From DATGHS01 sp035307785 (lineage in GTDB: Bacteria > Planctomycetota > Planctomycetia > Gemmatales > Gemmataceae): a stretch of DNA of 10,915 bases. The stretch is from assembly GCA_035307785.1 (NCBI GenBank), contig DATGHS010000188.1, positions 1 to 10,915 on the forward strand, in the 5' to 3' direction. The notes beneath the pieces were generated by a model, which worked only from the letters and a program-made list of their open reading frames with translations, searched no databases and had not been told where the DNA came from. Position numbers and translations under genes: made by a program. Positions 1 to 5,996 of the stretch are shown one piece after another. The first letter of the stretch is position 1, and each line of letters starts with the position of its first letter.

Positions 1-110
1 GCGTCGATAAAATCTCTGCTTAGGCAAAATCGCGCTCAGCGTGCACCTTGAACTTTAAGGGCCGGAAATGCTGGAATCGATCCTGACGGGCGTGGCCGGG
101 TAAATCGGCG
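1..110 (+). pseudogene. Decayed duplicate of the 5' end of the fatty acid hydroxylase gene
   Basis: This stretch matches 949-1059 at roughly 87 percent identity, with about 14 substitutions and one 1-base indel by my hand alignment. The match covers the leader, the ribosome-site region and the first codons of the intact hydroxylase gene. The ATG at 68 opens MLESILTGVAG and then meets TAA at 101-103, where the intact gene reads on as GFIGA. The match fades after about 110, so the rest of the gene is absent. Many of the differences are transitions, as expected of neutral decay. Homology begins at the first base of the window, so the copy may extend further left. It is read as a remnant of a duplicated gene; a dispersed repeat that happens to overlap the gene start is the alternative. 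Confidence 0.7.
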
Positions 111-246
111 GAAAAAACAAAGTACCCAGAATCAATGTCGAACCAGTCAGAATGAACTCGGCGAGCCCGGTTTCCCCTCGTTCGCCAACTACCCTGACAA
201 GGTCTGTGGCCGTGGCCCACATCTTATGCGTTGCTATGAGTGCAAG
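111..246. other. Gene-free spacer between the repeat fragment and the toxin-antitoxin promoter
   Basis: No gene is recognised here. The only open frame of any length is a 65-codon minus-strand frame (55-252) that runs back into the decayed repeat and has no recognisable domain or ribosome site. The stretch has no counterpart in the intact hydroxylase gene, so it is probably sequence that came in with, or belongs to, the toxin-antitoxin module. Confidence 0.5.
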
Positions 247-253
247 GCTCATA

Positions 254-292
254 TTGACCGACGCGCGGGCGCTGCTAAAATAGCGCGGGCGC
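254..292 (+). promoter_or_regulatory. Probable higBA promoter with overlapping operator repeats
   Basis: A -35-like TTGACC (254-259) and a -10-like TAAAAT (276-281) are 16 bases apart, a good sigma-70-type arrangement, with transcription expected to start near 288. The sequence GCGCGGGCGC occurs twice, at 263-272 in the spacer and at 283-292 just after the -10. In addition, GCGCT (269-273) and AGCGC (282-286) form an inverted pair around the -10. HigA-type antitoxins are known to repress their own operon by binding palindromes that overlap the promoter, so this is the expected operator. The assignment is by position and pattern only. Confidence 0.55.
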
Positions 293-311
293 CGATATTT
301 GGGTGGGCCCC

Positions 312-611
312 ATGGATGTGGAATTCGCGGATCGCAATTTGGATCGGCTGGAAACAGACCGTCGTTTCACGGCCGGATTCGGACCTGCGGTGGTAGAGGC
401 TTTTTTCCGCAAGCGCATGCAGCAACTTCGCGCTGCAGTCGACCAGCGTGACTTGTACGCGTTAAAATCTCTTCATTTTGAAAAACTGAAGGGCCGTCGG
501 GCGCAGCAACGATCAGTCCGGCTCAATAAGCAATGGCGCTTGATTTTGGAAATCATTGCAGCTCGCCCCAAGAATCGTCTGCGAATCTGTGCCATCGAAG
601 ACTACCATTGA
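312..611 (+). CDS. higB: HigB-family toxin (RelE superfamily mRNA interferase)
   Basis: This 99-residue protein is of the RelE/ParE-superfamily HigB type, which cleaves mRNA on the ribosome until bound by the HigA antitoxin. Visible marks are an N-terminal strand (VEFADRNLDRLET), two helices, the HigB-like LHFEKLKGRRAQQRSVRLN segment, the core strand QWRLILEI and the C-terminal IEDYH. Length and fold pattern fit HigB (about 90-110 residues). The ATG at 312 is chosen; an in-frame GTG at 303 would add three residues, and neither has a strong ribosome site. The antitoxin gene follows after 14 bases. The toxin-first order is typical of higBA and unlike most toxin-antitoxin pairs. No inactivating change is visible. 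Confidence 0.85.
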   Translation: MDVEFADRNLDRLETDRRFTAGFGPAVVEAFFRKRMQQLRAAVDQRDLYALKSLHFEKLKGRRAQQRSVRLNKQWRLILEIIAARPKNRLRICAIEDYH

Positions 612-625
612 TAGGAGTGAGGTAC

Positions 626-922
626 ATGCGTCAACGAATAGCGGCACAGGTTTTCCCGCCCGGAGAATTCCTCGGCGAAGAATTGGACACTCGGGGATGG
701 ACCCAAGCATACTTGGCCGAGCGCATGAAGCGACCGTTGCGCTCGATCAATGAGATCATCAACGGCAAAAAGGCCATTACGGTGGAAACCGCGCTAGATC
801 TGAGCGAATGTCTGGGAACGAGTCCGGAGTATTGGTTGAATTTGGAGGTCGCCTTTCGTTTGCACATAGCTCGCCGCCGCCGCCATAGGCCTCGCGTCCA
901 TCCTTCGGCCTCTTCGCAATGA
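626..922 (+). CDS. higA: HigA-family antitoxin (XRE helix-turn-helix) with an unusual C-terminal tail
   Basis: This 98-residue protein would neutralise HigB and repress the operon. The N-terminal part is textbook HigA/VapI: PPGEFLGEELDTRGWTQAYL, then the helix-turn-helix segment (about residues 23-70) with SINEIINGKKAIT, ETALDLSECLGTSPEYWLNL. The start at 626 has AGGAG at 613-617, 8 bases upstream, which makes it clearly better than earlier in-frame codons inside higB. After residue about 75 the family usually continues with a YDLWRAR-like helix. Here it reads AFRLHIARRRRHRPRVH and then a low-complexity tail, coded by a run of GCC triplets and a C-rich stretch that looks intergenic. The end may therefore be a replaced C-terminus. 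The DNA-binding core is intact, so autorepression is probably retained. Confidence 0.85.
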   Translation: MRQRIAAQVFPPGEFLGEELDTRGWTQAYLAERMKRPLRSINEIINGKKAITVETALDLSECLGTSPEYWLNLEVAFRLHIARRRRHRPRVHPSASSQ

Positions 923-948
923 ATTTCCCTCTAGCCCCCTGCCCCGTT

Positions 949-1059
949 GCGTCGATAGAATCTCTGCTCAGGCAAAATTGCGCCCAGCGTGCGCCTTGGA
1001 CTTCGAGGGGCCGGAAATGCTGGAATCGATCTTGATCGGCGTGGCCGGGTTTATTGGGG
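949..1059 (+). repeat. Right copy of the ~110-bp direct repeat (leader and first codons of the hydroxylase gene)
   Basis: This is the partner of the repeat at 1-110, in the same orientation. The two copies enclose the whole toxin-antitoxin operon. The match covers about 68 bases of leader and about 14 codons, then stops inside the first membrane segment of the encoded protein. An AT-rich hexamer is kept near the start of both copies (TAAAAT at 8-13, TAGAAT at 956-961) and could be a -10 box, but no good -35 is visible. Confidence 0.75.
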
Positions 1060-1523
1060 CGATGCTCCTGGCGTCGTTTGCCGAGTGGCTGGTGCATATT
1101 CTCATGCACCGGCGGATTTTCCTCGGCAAGGTGCACCGCGACCATCATGCCGAGGGCACCGGCCAGGGCTGGCTCAAGGAATTCAAGGATTATTACCTGC
1201 CCGGGCTCCCGGCCATCATTGGCCTGGCGGTCGCGATGTATTTCACCGGCTGGTACGTGCTGTTCGGCAGCATGATTGGCGGGGCCACGTTCTTCGCGGC
1301 CTTCGCGGCCTATGCCCACCAGGTGCAGCACCAGTTTCCGGAGATGGCGGTCTGGATGCGGCGGCCGGTGCATTACATTCATCATCACCACAAGATGTGG
1401 CACAACAACTACGGAATCTCAATGGACATCTGGGACCGCATGTTCGGCACGTATAAGTACGTGGAATGGACGCCGGAGCGGAAGGTGCAGTTCAGGCGGT
1501 TCTTTCAGATTCGGTGGATATAA
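1017..1523 (+). CDS. Small fatty acid hydroxylase / sterol desaturase superfamily protein
   Basis: This 168-residue integral membrane protein has the histidine clusters that bind the di-iron centre in the fatty acid hydroxylase superfamily: HILMH (27-31), HRDHH (40-44), HQVQH (101-105) and HYIHH (119-123) with a further H129. The NYG and WDRMFGT segment near 131-145 is typical of the family's end. Hydrophobic segments lie at about 4-21, 63-82 and 84-100. The ATG at 1017 is chosen because GAGGGG (1005-1010) precedes it by 6 bases; a TTG at 978 is in frame but lies in the duplicated leader. The substrate cannot be told: a fatty acyl chain, sterol, hopanoid or carotenoid are all possible. At 168 residues it is shorter than many sterol desaturases and near carotene hydroxylase CrtZ in size, but the motifs resemble the general family more. 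A truncated copy of its 5' end lies at 1-110. Confidence 0.82.
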   Translation: MLESILIGVAGFIGAMLLASFAEWLVHILMHRRIFLGKVHRDHHAEGTGQGWLKEFKDYYLPGLPAIIGLAVAMYFTGWYVLFGSMIGGATFFAAFAAYAHQVQHQFPEMAVWMRRPVHYIHHHHKMWHNNYGISMDIWDRMFGTYKYVEWTPERKVQFRRFFQIRWI

Positions 1524-1532
1524 GCAGAACAA

Positions 1533-1651
1533 GCCCACGGATTAATCGCGGATTTCATAACACGGACAAACGCGGATCAGAACCATAAATTTCTTTGATC
1601 CGTGTTCATCCGTGTTACGCAGTCCTTGTGAATCCGTGGGCCGATTTTTTT
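1533..1651. terminator. Long nested inverted repeat between convergent genes, probable bidirectional terminator
   Basis: An outer 11-bp perfect inverted pair, GCCCACGGATT (1533-1543) and AATCCGTGGGC (1631-1641), encloses a second pair of 22 bases with 19 matching (1558-1579 and 1596-1617) around a 16-base loop. Seven T's follow at 1645-1651 on the plus strand. The element fills the gap between the ends of the hydroxylase gene (+) and clpS (-). The phrase 'atccgtgttcatccgtgtta' resembles a widely dispersed intergenic repeat wording that I recall from many environmental bacterial genomes. A terminator role is inferred from position and the T-run. Confidence 0.6.
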
Positions 1652-1971
1652 CATTCCGCTGCTTCGATCATGGCCGACATGCTGCCTTTGCAGCGGGCCA
1701 GCAGCGGGTCGGGGCCGAAGGCGTGGATCTGGTCGCGCTTCAGTTCGGCGCGCTCGAGCGAGGTCGTGCAGCAGATCACCCGGCCTTTCGTGTGCACTTC
1801 GTGCGCCATTAAGAAGCCCTGCTCTTCCGGGTAGCCGAAAAGTTGCTTGAGCATGCGGATCACGTATTCGAACGTGTGATCGTCGTCGTTCAGGAGAATG
1901 ACGTGGTACGGCGGCTGCCGCTTCGTCTCCTGTTCCTGCTCGACTTCCGGCAGGGTGGCTGTGTCTGGCAT
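1651..1971 (-). CDS. clpS: ClpS adaptor for the Clp protease
   Basis: This 106-residue protein matches ClpS, the cytoplasmic adaptor that binds N-degron substrates and hands them to the ClpA or ClpC ATPase of the ClpP protease. The core starts at about residue 20: PPYHVILLNDDDHTFEYVIR, with the N-D-D of the substrate pocket at 28-30, the helix MLKQLFGY, and MAHEVHTKGR with His60 where E. coli ClpS has the pocket residue His66. The end, RCKGSMSAMIEAAE, differs from the proteobacterial form. The ATG at 1971 is chosen over an upstream in-frame ATG at 2052 because GAGGA precedes it by 7 bases, homology begins after it, and the extension would run into a palindromic repeat. It lies downstream of the VWA gene on the same strand, separated by the repeat at 2011-2146. 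No clp ATPase or peptidase is in the window. Confidence 0.88.
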   Translation of the reverse strand: MPDTATLPEVEQEQETKRQPPYHVILLNDDDHTFEYVIRMLKQLFGYPEEQGFLMAHEVHTKGRVICCTTSLERAELKRDQIHAFGPDPLLARCKGSMSAMIEAAE

Positions 1972-2010
1972 GCTTGTTTCCTCAAGCCGGTCGAGCAAAG
2001 CAAATCTGCG

Positions 2011-2146
2011 CAAATCCGAAATTCGAATATCGAAATCCGAAACAAATTCCAAACCGCAAATTCAAGTGACCAAAACGCGCCGATGCTGCTTTGAATTTTT
2101 CATTTTGATATTTGAATTTGTTTCGGATTTCGTGCTTCGGATTTTG
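2011..2146. repeat. AT-rich intergenic inverted repeat (19-bp perfect arms)
   Basis: CGAAATCCGAAACAAATTC at 2031-2049 is repeated in perfect inverted form at 2114-2132. Weaker matching extends outwards (CAAATCCGAA at 2011 against TTCGGATTTTG ending at 2146), and an inner 8-bp pair lies at 2058-2065 and 2091-2098. The composition is much more AT-rich than the flanking genes. It separates the VWA stop (2148) from clpS (start 1971), both read leftwards. The wording resembles dispersed 'gaatttgtttcggatttcg' repeats that I recall from planctomycete and related genomes. It may end transcription, stabilise mRNA or be a mobile palindromic unit; the sequence does not decide. Confidence 0.65.
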
Positions 2147-2147
2147 T

Positions 2148-3287
2148 CTAACCTACTTGTTTGCGCGAGCGCCGGCCGCGCACGAAGCTGTCCAGGACGT
2201 AGTGGCCCAGCTCTCCTGCTGAACAGTATACCGCAATTCCCTGGCTGAGCCGAGCCAACTGATCGACAAAATTCTTCAGGCCCAGATAGAAGTAATCTTC
2301 GATCAGAGCGAGCGTGCTGATGCGGATGCCGGCATCGAAGCAGCGCCGCGCTTCCTCCAGCGTAGCCCGCGATGTCTTCTCGCTTGGCGGGTAGATCAGC
2401 ACCAGATTACGACCCTCCACGTGGGCCGTAGGTTCGCCGTCGGTAATGCAGATGATCTGCTTGTTGCGGGCCGCTTCCTTTTGCAGCGTGCGGCGGGCAA
2501 ATTGCAGCCCGGCCTGAATATTGGTGAAATGCTCCGGCACGAAGCTCGGCGGGTTGTCGAGCGAGACGCGGAGAAATACGCGGTGGTCGTAAATGCTTAC
2601 CGGCTTCGGCGCTGCGCGCACCAATTGCCGTTCGCTGAGCGGCGAGGCGTAGGTGTAGAAGCCGATGGTCTTCAGGGAATCTTCGGGATAGCGGCTGCGG
2701 ATGAGTGCATGCAGCGCCAGGGCCACCCGCTTGGCCTGCTGGAATTTGCCGTAGCGGGCCATCGAGCCGCTCATGTCGAGGAGAAGGACGGTGGCACAAC
2801 GCGTCTGGTATTCGGTCTCATGGACTACAAAGTCTTCCTCTTCCACGTGCAGCGGAGTGCCGCCGCGCTGCCGCACCATTGCGTTTTTCAGCGTCTCGTG
2901 CATGTTCAGAAAGGCAACCGGGTCGCCGTAGTGGTATGGCCGGCTGTCTTCATGAATCATCTGCCCTTCGCCGCGGAAGTCGCTGTCGTGCTTGCCCATC
3001 GCGTCGCGCTTTTCGATCTGGAAAAGATCGTGCAGCGCGCGCTCTTGCATCCGGCGCACGCCCTTGGGCGAAACCGCATACCGGCCCTCTTCATCCTCTT
3101 CCAGGTAGCCTTCTTTAATTAAGCGGTTCAAAACGTCCGCTTGTTCGGGATCGAGGCGCTCCAGTTGGCGCAGAACTTCATCACCATATTCCAGGATGTA
3201 TTCCGAGAGGTGGTCGAACGGATTGTCGGCAGGGAGCGGCTCGAAGTGCTGCGAGCCGTCCCAGTTGGCGTATTCGAATTCGGCCAT
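2148..3287 (-). CDS. VWA-domain (MIDAS) protein, COG4867-like
   Basis: This is a 379-residue cytoplasmic protein with no signal peptide or membrane segment. Residues 1-140 are charged and mostly helical. From about 163 it has a von Willebrand factor A domain with a complete metal-ion-dependent adhesion site: DMSGSM (171-176), Thr255 in EHFTNIQAG, and TDGEPT (282-287). Such proteins typically partner a MoxR or magnesium-chelatase-type AAA+ ATPase in remodelling or metal-insertion complexes, but no such ATPase is in this window, so the partner is unknown. The start ATG (3287) has AGGA about 9 bases upstream. The gene follows the FHA-SpoIIE phosphatase on the same strand with 129 bases between them, most of it a GC-rich inverted repeat. 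The family is secure from the MIDAS motif; the COG link is from memory of similar proteins. Confidence 0.8.
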   Translation of the reverse strand: MAEFEYANWDGSQHFEPLPADNPFDHLSEYILEYGDEVLRQLERLDPEQADVLNRLIKEGYLEEDEEGRYAVSPKGVRRMQERALHDLFQIEKRDAMGKHDSDFRGEGQMIHEDSRPYHYGDPVAFLNMHETLKNAMVRQRGGTPLHVEEEDFVVHETEYQTRCATVLLLDMSGSMARYGKFQQAKRVALALHALIRSRYPEDSLKTIGFYTYASPLSERQLVRAAPKPVSIYDHRVFLRVSLDNPPSFVPEHFTNIQAGLQFARRTLQKEAARNKQIICITDGEPTAHVEGRNLVLIYPPSEKTSRATLEEARRCFDAGIRISTLALIEDYFYLGLKNFVDQLARLSQGIAVYCSAGELGHYVLDSFVRGRRSRKQVG

Positions 3288-3321
3288 GAAGTGCGATCCT
3301 GCGGGGCAATTGGTTTTATAT

Positions 3322-3404
3322 CCCCTCTCCCCGCTGGGGATGGGGGTGAGGGGTTGGGTCGCTCGCCCCTCACCCCCGGCCCCTCTCCCCAGCGGGGAGA
3401 GGGG
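3322..3404. repeat. GC-rich intergenic inverted repeat (CCCCTCTCCCC type)
   Basis: The left arm (3322-3353) and right arm (3366-3404) are inverted copies of each other apart from about 7 bases missing in the left arm. The right arm contains its own palindrome, CCCCTCTCCCC/GGGGAGAGGGG around AGC. The element lies between the phosphatase stop (3417) and the VWA start (3287), both on the minus strand. Repeats worded 'cccctcaccccggcccctctcccc' are common in GC-rich bacterial genomes. It could act as a terminator or mRNA-stabilising hairpin between the two genes, but no T-run follows on the minus strand. Confidence 0.65.
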
Positions 3405-3416
3405 AGCAAAGTAATT

Positions 3417-5177
3417 CTACTCATCCGGCGCAGCACGGCGGAGAGTTTGCGTCATGGGGCCGGTGGCGGTGGAGATGCGGCCGGAGCCGGCGTCGGTGAG
3501 CGACGCGCCTTCCAGCCGGCCGAAGCAGACAAGGGCGATATCATCGTTTTGGATCTGACCGTGCGAGTGATTCTGCACCGCGGCGATGATTCGCTTGCCC
3601 ATTTGCTGCGGCGAGAAGCTGTCGCCCGGCACATTGGTATTGCCCAGAATCGCAGCGCGCACGCGCTCCATGCCGAAGCTGGAGTTTTCGATGCTCAACG
3701 CGTCGGAAACGCCATCGGTAAAGATGATCACATTGTCGCCCGGCTGCAAGTTAACGGTGGTGAACTCGTATTCCACGCCCTCGACCATGCCGAGGGGAAA
3801 GCCCGACAGTTTGTTGGAGATGCCTTCTTCCAAGTTGCGCGTGGCAGCGCGATAAATCAGCGGGCTCATGTGGCCGGCATTCACGAATGTGACCGTGTGC
3901 CGGTTTGGATCCAGCAAGCAGGCCGCCAGGGTCACGAAGCGATCCATCATGCCGGCCTGAAGAAGTTGCTCATTCAGCCGCCCGACCGCCATCGCGATCT
4001 CCGGTTGGATAAGCAAGCAATAGCGGGCTTCCGCGCTGAGTTTTGCCATGAGCAGCGCTGCGGCCATGCCCTTGCCGGCGACGTCGCCCAGCAACACGCC
4101 CAGCTTGTTGTCGCCATGCGGAATAAAGTCGTAGTAATCGCCGCCGACGTTTTTGGCAGCCTGGTAGAACGCATAGAACTGATAGCCGGGAATTTCCGGA
4201 AGCCTCTGCGGAAGGAAACTGCGTTGCACCCTGCGGGCGATCTCTTCATCCTGCTGCTTCACCGCCACTTCCACGGCGATCTTGTGCAATTTCGCATTTT
4301 CGAGCGCGACCGAGGCCTGGTTCGCCACACCCACCAGCAACTTCAAGTCATCTTGAGTGAAGGTCTTGTTGCGATCCTGACTATCCAGCTGAATGAGGCC
4401 GAAGGCGTCGCCGTCCTGATTAATAAGCGGCGCGCACATGACGGAGCGAATGCGGAATTCGGCGATCGACGCCGACAACGCCATCTGGCCGCTGCCGCCG
4501 CTCTGGGCGTCTTCGTAGAGCAAGGCCTGGCCGCTTTCCAGCACCCGTTTCACAATGGTCTTGCTGAACCGGGCGCTCGTCTCGGCGGTTTGCCGGCGCG
4601 TGCGGATGACTTTCGGAATAAGTTGATCGGTATTTTCGTCGCGCGCGATGACGAAGCAGCGGTCGGCCTGTTTAAATACATCGAAAAGAATCTCGGCAAC
4701 TTGCGGCAGCAGGTCTTCTTCTTGCAAGGTCTTGCCGAGCGCTTCGCTGACCTTGAGCAGCGCCCGCAGTTTGTCGCTCGGTTGTGTCTGCAACAAATCC
4801 TGGGGCGGCATGCGCGAGACCGAGGCATGCACGGTGGAAGGGCTATCCTGGTCGTCGTCGTGAATCTCGATTCCCGACGGCGTGCTGCTATCAACGTGAA
4901 ACGTGAACATGCTGTCGCAGATCTTGATCTTATCGTTGTCTTTCAGCTGCGTCTTTTGTTCAATCTTTTGGTTGTTGACCAGGGTGCCATTGCGACTATC
5001 CAAGTCTTCGATGAAAAAGCCGGTGGGCATCTTGGTGATCTTGGCGTGCTGGCGGCTGACCGCATTGTTGGGAATGTGAATTTGACAGTCCGGGCTGCGG
5101 CCGATAACGAACAGCTCGCCTTCGAGTTTGATTCGTGTACCGGGGTTCGTGCCTTTCAAGACCAACAAAGATGCCAT
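3417..5177 (-). CDS. FHA-GAF-SpoIIE protein phosphatase (PP2C-type signalling protein)
   Basis: This 586-residue cytoplasmic regulator has three domains. An FHA domain (about 1-95) has the phosphothreonine-binding marks GRS (26-28), SRQH (41-44) and DSRNGT (60-65). A GAF sensor domain spans about 140-295. A helical linker (about 296-325) with ARRVQRSFLP leads to a SpoIIE/RsbU-type PP2C phosphatase domain (340-555). Metal-binding residues are visible in GGDYYD (345-350), GDVAGKG (364-370), FTDG (486-489) and NDD (544-546), so it should be active. In RsbU and SpoIIE systems the substrate is a phosphorylated STAS anti-anti-sigma factor; none is in the window. The ATG at 5177 is preferred to a TTG at 5198 because the FHA domain starts at once and AGG lies 7 bases upstream. 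It is divergent from the ECF sigma gene. Confidence 0.88.
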   Translation of the reverse strand: MASLLVLKGTNPGTRIKLEGELFVIGRSPDCQIHIPNNAVSRQHAKITKMPTGFFIEDLDSRNGTLVNNQKIEQKTQLKDNDKIKICDSMFTFHVDSSTPSGIEIHDDDQDSPSTVHASVSRMPPQDLLQTQPSDKLRALLKVSEALGKTLQEEDLLPQVAEILFDVFKQADRCFVIARDENTDQLIPKVIRTRRQTAETSARFSKTIVKRVLESGQALLYEDAQSGGSGQMALSASIAEFRIRSVMCAPLINQDGDAFGLIQLDSQDRNKTFTQDDLKLLVGVANQASVALENAKLHKIAVEVAVKQQDEEIARRVQRSFLPQRLPEIPGYQFYAFYQAAKNVGGDYYDFIPHGDNKLGVLLGDVAGKGMAAALLMAKLSAEARYCLLIQPEIAMAVGRLNEQLLQAGMMDRFVTLAACLLDPNRHTVTFVNAGHMSPLIYRAATRNLEEGISNKLSGFPLGMVEGVEYEFTTVNLQPGDNVIIFTDGVSDALSIENSSFGMERVRAAILGNTNVPGDSFSPQQMGKRIIAAVQNHSHGQIQNDDIALVCFGRLEGASLTDAGSGRISTATGPMTQTLRRAAPDE

Positions 5178-5238
5178 GGTGCACCTGCTTGGAAGCAAAT
5201 CCGTTGACCCAAGAAAGAAATACCGGCAAGACTGATGG

Positions 5239-5267
5239 ATTCTACCCCCGCCTCGCGCTCAATTCAA
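5239..5267 (-). promoter_or_regulatory. Probable sigma-70-type promoter for the FHA-SpoIIE gene
   Basis: On the minus strand TTGAAT (5267-5262) and TAGAAT (5244-5239) are exactly 17 bases apart, matching four and five of six consensus bases. This predicts a start near 5232 and a leader of about 55 bases before the ATG at 5177. Confidence 0.45.
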
Positions 5268-5358
5268 GCCGCTCACCGCGAATACTCATCTTTGCCCCCC
5301 GCGCCAACGAAACGCTTTTTTCCAAGGCCCAAGCCGGCCCGGCGAATAGCTTAAAGGA

Positions 5359-5389
5359 TGAAACTTGGGTTTTGCCGCCGGGGTATCTC
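5359..5389 (+). promoter_or_regulatory. Possible ECF-type promoter before the sigma factor gene
   Basis: TGAAACTT (5359-5366) resembles the GGAAC-type -35 box that ECF sigma factors recognise, and TATCTC (5384-5389) is placed as a -10 box about 18 bases further on. ECF genes often drive their own promoter, so this would be self-regulation. The match is loose, and start and leader would be very short before the GTG at 5406. Confidence 0.3.
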
Positions 5390-5405
5390 TTTCTGAGAAC
5401 GGGCC

Positions 5406-5957
5406 GTGTTTGCTGATGAAGCCGCCTTGGTACGCGCTTGCCTGGCCAAGAAACCGGATGCTGTCCGGGCACTGGTGGAGCGTTTTCAGGCCGACGTATT
5501 TCGCCTGTGTTACCGGCTGCTGACGAATCAACACGACGCGGAGGATGTTTCGCAAGAAGTATTCTTGCGTATCTTCCGCAGCTTGCACCGCTGGGATGGT
5601 CAGCGGCCGCTGCGGCCGTGGATCATGGGCATTGCAGTAAACCGTTGCCGCACCTGGATGGCGCAAAGCAAGAAACGCCCCGAGCTGGCCGATTATCTTC
5701 AAGAGACCACCGCGAGCCGGCCGGAAGATGACTCAGCCGAGCTGATCGCGGAAATTGCCGCGGGCGTGGCGGAACTTCGCCCGGAGTATCGAGCCGTATT
5801 TGTGATGTTCCACGAACAGGGCTTACAATATGAGGAAATCGCGGATGCTCTGGAGCACCCGGTTGGGACCATCAAGACCTGGCTGCACCGCGCCAGAATG
5901 GAAGTCCTGGAGCGCCTGCGGAGCCGAGGCATGGTTCCGGATAATGCTGGTTCATAG
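5406..5957 (+). CDS. ECF-family RNA polymerase sigma factor
   Basis: This 183-residue sigma-70-family factor has region 2 (about 24-90: ADVFRLCYRLLTNQHDAEDV, then EVFLRIFRSLHRWDG and the WIMGIAVNRCRTWM helix) and region 4 (about 117-170: LRPEYRAVFVMFHEQGLQYE, then EIADALEHPVGTIKTWLHRA). Regions 1.1 and 3 are absent, as in all ECF factors. The start is taken as GTG 5406, because an in-frame stop at 5394-5396 limits the frame and no ATG suits; GAG lies 8 bases upstream. The next gene encodes a zinc-type anti-sigma factor, so the pair likely forms a membrane-signal-controlled switch. It is divergent from the FHA-SpoIIE gene. Confidence 0.88.
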   Translation: MFADEAALVRACLAKKPDAVRALVERFQADVFRLCYRLLTNQHDAEDVSQEVFLRIFRSLHRWDGQRPLRPWIMGIAVNRCRTWMAQSKKRPELADYLQETTASRPEDDSAELIAEIAAGVAELRPEYRAVFVMFHEQGLQYEEIADALEHPVGTIKTWLHRARMEVLERLRSRGMVPDNAGS

Positions 5958-5996
5958 GCTTTTGGTTCGTAGTAACCGCCATTAGGCCGTCGGACG

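Noticed and set aside
55..252. A 65-codon minus-strand frame containing THKMW, faintly like the HHKMW of the hydroxylase
   Set aside because: The likeness is four residues only, the frame ends in the decayed repeat, and there is no ribosome site. I regard it as chance.
1..1060. The direct repeats plus toxin-antitoxin module as a composite transposon or integron cassette
   Set aside because: There is no transposase or integrase, no terminal inverted repeats, and no short target-site duplication that I can see. The repeats are gene sequence.
777..1403. A 208-codon minus-strand frame opposite the hydroxylase and higA end
   Set aside because: It is antisense to genes with strong family motifs and is rich in the His, Arg and Pro expected of a shadow frame.
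2421..3122. A 233-codon plus-strand frame opposite the VWA gene
   Set aside because: It has no domain or start signal, and the opposite strand encodes a protein with a complete MIDAS site.
1533..3404. The palindromic repeats as a CRISPR array or riboswitch
   Set aside because: They are single inverted repeats of different sequence, without regular spacers or any conserved riboswitch core that I recognise.
3141..5207. A 688-codon open frame on the plus strand opposite the VWA and FHA-SpoIIE genes
   Set aside because: It is antisense to two genes with clear domains, runs through the GC-rich inverted repeat and has no recognisable motif. Such long shadows are common opposite GC-rich genes.
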